Positions 61,349 through 64,000 of a stretch of 64,000 bases of DNA are shown piece by piece. Below the pieces are notes generated by a model. The model made no database searches. It had not been told where the DNA came from and saw nothing but the letters and a program-made list of their open reading frames with translations. Every line of letters begins with the position of its first letter. The stretch's first letter is position 1. Source of the stretch: Pseudomonas alliivorans (lineage in GTDB: Bacteria; Pseudomonadota; Gammaproteobacteria; Pseudomonadales; Pseudomonadaceae); contig NZ_JAFFZW010000010.1 in assembly GCF_017826695.1 (NCBI RefSeq), positions 62,001 through 126,000 on the forward strand. Reading direction: 5' to 3'. Made by a program: the position numbers and the translations under genes.

Positions 61349-61349
61349 T

Positions 61350-62810
61350 TCAGTTTGCCTCCAGCCCGCACAGTTGACGCAGCAAGGTGCCGTCCAGGTG
61401 CTTTTCTACCAGATCCGCCAGACGCTCGATGTCACGCTCGCGCAGGGCGTGATAATCCACCGCCTGCACATCGCGAAGACCGGCCCAGCGCAGCAAGGCG
61501 CTGCACGCGGCAGGCGACTCGAACAGCCCGTGCAGGTAGGTCCCGAGAATCTGCCCGTCTGCGCTCTGCGCGCCATCGCAACGGCCGTCGTCCAGCCGAA
61601 CGGCAGCCTGTTCCAGCGCCGCCCCCGTGGTGACACCGGCATGGATCTCATAGCCGCTGACCTCGGCGTCTTCCAGCGTCAGGCGGCCACGCACGTTACG
61701 CAGTTGCTTCTCGGATTCCAGCACGGTGCTCATCGCCAACAGACCAAGACCCGGGCTTGAACCCGCCGCGCCTTCCAGACCCAGCGGGTCATGCATCTGC
61801 TCGCCGAGCATCTGCAACCCGCCGCAGATTCCCATCAGCTTGCCGCCGTAGCGCAGGTGCTTGCGGATGGCGTCTTCCCAGCCATTGGCACGCAGGTATG
61901 TCAGGTCACTGCGCACACTTTTCGAGCCAGGCAGAATGATCAAATCGGCAGGCGGTATCGCCTGACCGGGCCCGACGAATTGCAGATTGACCTGAGGATG
62001 CAGGCGCAGCGGGTCGAAGTCGGTGTGATTGCTGATGCGCGGCAACACCGGCACCACCACATTCAGCACCTGCTCGACCTTGTCGGTCTGACGCTGATCC
62101 AGACCGTCTTCAGCTTCCAGATGCAAGTCCATCACGTACGGCAGCACGCCCACCACCGGCTTGCCGGTGCGCGCTTCCAGCCAGTCCAGGCCCGGCTGCA
62201 GCAAGGCGATGTCACCGCGAAAACGGTTGATGATGAAGCCTTTGACCCGCGCCTGCTCGCTGGGCGACAGCAGCTCCAGGGTGCCGACCAGATGCGCGAA
62301 AACGCCGCCACGGTTGATGTCGGCGATCAGCAGCACCGGACAATCGACGGCTTCGGCGAAGCCCATGTTGGCAATGTCGTTGGCACGCAGGTTGATCTCG
62401 GCAGGCGAACCGGCGCCTTCGACCATGATCACCGGATAGCTGTGCCCCAGCCGCTCATGGGACTCCAGCACCGCGCGCATGGCGATCTCTTTATAGCCGT
62501 GATACGCCACCGCATTCATGGTGGTGACCGCACGGCCATGGATGATGACCTGTGCGCCGGTGTCGCTGTTGGGCTTGAGGAGCACCGGATTCATGTCGGT
62601 GTGCGGTTGCAGGTAGCAGGCCTGCGCCTGCACCGCCTGTGCACGACCAATCTCGCCGCCGTCGGCGGTCACGGCGCTGTTGAGCGCCATGTTCTGCGGT
62701 TTGAACGGCACGACCTTGACACCCTGTCGCGTCAACCAGCGGCACAGCGCGGTCACCAGCGTGCTTTTGCCGGCGTCGGACGTGGTGCCTTGTACCATCA
62801 GCGTGGCCAT
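61350..62810 (-). CDS. cobQ: Cobyric acid synthase (glutamine-hydrolysing)
   Basis: A 486-residue amidotransferase for the four carboxamides b, d, e and g. The N-terminal ATP domain has MVQGTTSDAGKSTLVTALC and FKPQNMALNSAV; the C-terminal glutaminase domain (about 250-440) has LMGICGGLQMLG (nucleophile Cys) and ILGTYLHGLFE (His). The start shares one base with the stop of the upstream cobD-type gene. Confidence 0.97.
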   Translation of the reverse strand: MATLMVQGTTSDAGKSTLVTALCRWLTRQGVKVVPFKPQNMALNSAVTADGGEIGRAQAVQAQACYLQPHTDMNPVLLKPNSDTGAQVIIHGRAVTTMNAVAYHGYKEIAMRAVLESHERLGHSYPVIMVEGAGSPAEINLRANDIANMGFAEAVDCPVLLIADINRGGVFAHLVGTLELLSPSEQARVKGFIINRFRGDIALLQPGLDWLEARTGKPVVGVLPYVMDLHLEAEDGLDQRQTDKVEQVLNVVVPVLPRISNHTDFDPLRLHPQVNLQFVGPGQAIPPADLIILPGSKSVRSDLTYLRANGWEDAIRKHLRYGGKLMGICGGLQMLGEQMHDPLGLEGAAGSSPGLGLLAMSTVLESEKQLRNVRGRLTLEDAEVSGYEIHAGVTTGAALEQAAVRLDDGRCDGAQSADGQILGTYLHGLFESPAACSALLRWAGLRDVQAVDYHALRERDIERLADLVEKHLDGTLLRQLCGLEAN

Positions 62811-63811
62811 CAGGATTCCTTGCGGTATTCGAACAGAACAGTGTGCAGACGCCGCCAGTCGGCTTCGTCGCAGGGCAGCCCGAAACGCAGGCTGGAGACT
62901 TCAGGGGTCAGGCCTTCGAACAAGCGCAGCAACACCCCGCGTCGGGCACAGAACTCATGAATGGCCTGGGCTTCAGGCGTGACCAGCCACTGAAACAAGG
63001 CACAGCCGCCATGTGGTGCGAGTCCGTACAGCTCAAGCAGGGCCACCAGACGGTCACGCGCCTGATCGCTGCGCAAGCGCTGCTGCACCTGCCATTCGCG
63101 GTCATTCAGACACGCCTGCCCCAGCATCCGCGTCGGGCCGCTGACCGACCACGGGCCGATTTCCTGCGCCAGCAGCCTGAGCAGTGTGGGTTCGGCCAGC
63201 ACGAAGCCAAGCCTGACGCCGGCCAACCCGAAAAACTTGCCGAACGAACGCAGCACGACCAGTCCGATGCGCCAGGTCTCGGCTGCCAGACTCAGCTCAG
63301 GCGTGTTATCCATGAAGGCTTCGTCCACCACCAGCCAGCCGCCCCGCTCTGCCAGCCGCGCATGCCATCCCAGCAGGCGCTCGGCGCTCAGGTGCAAACC
63401 GGTCGGGTTATTGGGGTTGACCACCACCAGCACATCAAGGCTGTCGAGAAAGTAATCCACTTCGTGCTCGCCGACTTCGCGCACCACATAACCATGCTTG
63501 CGCCAGGCATGGGCATGTTCGGCATAGCACGGCGACAGTACACCCACCCGACCGGCGCTGCGCACCCGCGGCAACGCCTGAATCGCCGCCTGCGACCCCG
63601 CTACCGGCAACACCTGTGACACGCCGTAATAAGCGCAGGCGGCAGTCTCGAGACCGTCATCGTTCTCGGGCAGGCGCGCCCATGCACGCAAAGGAATGTC
63701 CGGTACCGGCGCGGACCACGGCGCGATACCGGTAGACAGGTCCAGCCAGTCGGCCTGATTGATGCCGTAATGCTGCGCCGCTGCACGCAGTCGGCCGCCG
63801 TGCTCAAGCAT
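62810..63811 (-). CDS. cobC/cobD: L-threonine-O-3-phosphate decarboxylase (aminotransferase fold)
   Basis: A 333-residue PLP enzyme called CobC in Pseudomonas and CobD in Salmonella. WLDLSTGIAPWSAPVP is the N-terminus, VVVNPNNPTGLHL the PLP-binding loop, VVLRSFGKFFGLAGVRLGF the Schiff-base Lys. It makes aminopropanol phosphate, the linker of the nucleotide loop, used by the CbiB reaction next to it. The ATG at 63811 overlaps the stop of cbiB by eight bases, fixing the start. A longer open frame upstream belongs to cbiB in another register. Confidence 0.93.
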   Translation of the reverse strand: MLEHGGRLRAAAQHYGINQADWLDLSTGIAPWSAPVPDIPLRAWARLPENDDGLETAACAYYGVSQVLPVAGSQAAIQALPRVRSAGRVGVLSPCYAEHAHAWRKHGYVVREVGEHEVDYFLDSLDVLVVVNPNNPTGLHLSAERLLGWHARLAERGGWLVVDEAFMDNTPELSLAAETWRIGLVVLRSFGKFFGLAGVRLGFVLAEPTLLRLLAQEIGPWSVSGPTRMLGQACLNDREWQVQQRLRSDQARDRLVALLELYGLAPHGGCALFQWLVTPEAQAIHEFCARRGVLLRLFEGLTPEVSSLRFGLPCDEADWRRLHTVLFEYRKES

Positions 63812-64000
63812 AGAATTCCGTCCCGATGCACAGCACCAGCAACCACAGCCACACGCCGCGCTGCACCAGCTCCCAGCCACGGTCGATAGCGTCGGCATCG
63901 GCCGGAACGCCCTCGCCCAGTTGCGGACGCTGGTGCAACTCGCCGTGATAAATCGCCGCGCCACCGAGTTCGACGCCCAATGCGCCAGCACCGGCCGCCA
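63804..64000 (-). CDS. cbiB: Adenosylcobinamide-phosphate synthase CbiB/CobD, C-terminal end
   Basis: The last 65 codons are inside the window; the gene begins beyond the right edge. GAGALGVELGGAAIYHGELH, RPQLGEGVPADADAIDRG and the hydrophobic VWLWLLVLCIGTEFYA are the C-terminus of CbiB (CobD in Pseudomonas), the membrane enzyme joining adenosylcobyric acid to aminopropanol (phosphate). It heads the visible part of the overlapping cob operon; a cobalamin riboswitch, if any, would lie outside. Confidence 0.9.
   Translation of the reverse strand, partial: AAGAGALGVELGGAAIYHGELHQRPQLGEGVPADADAIDRGWELVQRGVWLWLLVLCIGTEFYA

Overview
The window reads as a chromosomal segment of a fluorescent pseudomonad, most likely of the Pseudomonas syringae complex. 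The evidence is the gene order (ohr-efp-earP; ihfB-rpsA-cmk-tyrA-pheA-serC-gyrA-mtnA-mtaD-ubiG-mupP; wbpV-wbpL-wbpM; fadL-gpx-cob genes), an EF-P with arginine at the modification site next to its rhamnosyltransferase gene, and a GC-rich, tightly packed layout. It is mostly housekeeping DNA. I see no tRNA, rRNA, CRISPR array, prophage or intact insertion sequence.

Region by region. 0-5 kb: a cut-off YcaQ-type glycosylase gene, a DUF1127 protein, a translationally coupled glycosyltransferase pair, a LysR regulator and a TauE/SafE permease. 5-12.4 kb: organic-peroxide defence (ohrR, ohr, a secreted esterase-like protein) with a TonB-dependent siderophore receptor between regulator and target, then efp and earP. 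12.4-15.6 kb: small unknowns, a serine/threonine permease, a TetR regulator and a secreted ComEA-like protein. 15.7-22.4 kb: a reduced O-antigen locus (wbpM, wbpL, a wbpV-like epimerase gene), a beta-CASP hydrolase, lapA and ihfB. 22.7-33.4 kb: a minus-strand series rpsA, cmk, tyrA, pheA, serC, gyrA, mtnA. 33.5-38.4 kb: mtaD, ubiG, mupP, an SDR and a diguanylate cyclase on the plus strand. 38.4-46.2 kb: a TenA-like protein, a GGDEF/EAL protein, an MsbA-type exporter, a DsbA-like protein, trhO, bolA and a DUF2059 protein. 46.3-54.9 kb: fumC, a quinone reductase, an EamA permease, a tRNA acp-transferase, rmuC and several small unknown genes around two unusually long non-coding stretches. 55-64 kb: fadL, a glutathione peroxidase, an MFS permease with a coupled 40-residue ORF, and the late cobalamin genes cobS, cobC, cobT, cobU, cobQ, cobD and cbiB, whose ends overlap by 1-8 bases or lie within one base.

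The most unusual point is the shikimate/aromatic stretch. The gene usually encoding a TyrA-AroA (EPSP synthase) fusion is here a complete TyrA followed by a shortened, catalytically degraded AroA tail, and the hisC2 gene expected between pheA and tyrA is absent, with only a 23-codon ORF in its place. Other points worth a look are the receptor wedged between ohrR and ohr, a long hairpin between earP and efp, an acyl-carrier-like protein without its serine, two unannotated 40-residue ORFs with good start signals, and repeat structures in the 52.4-53.9 kb non-coding stretches.
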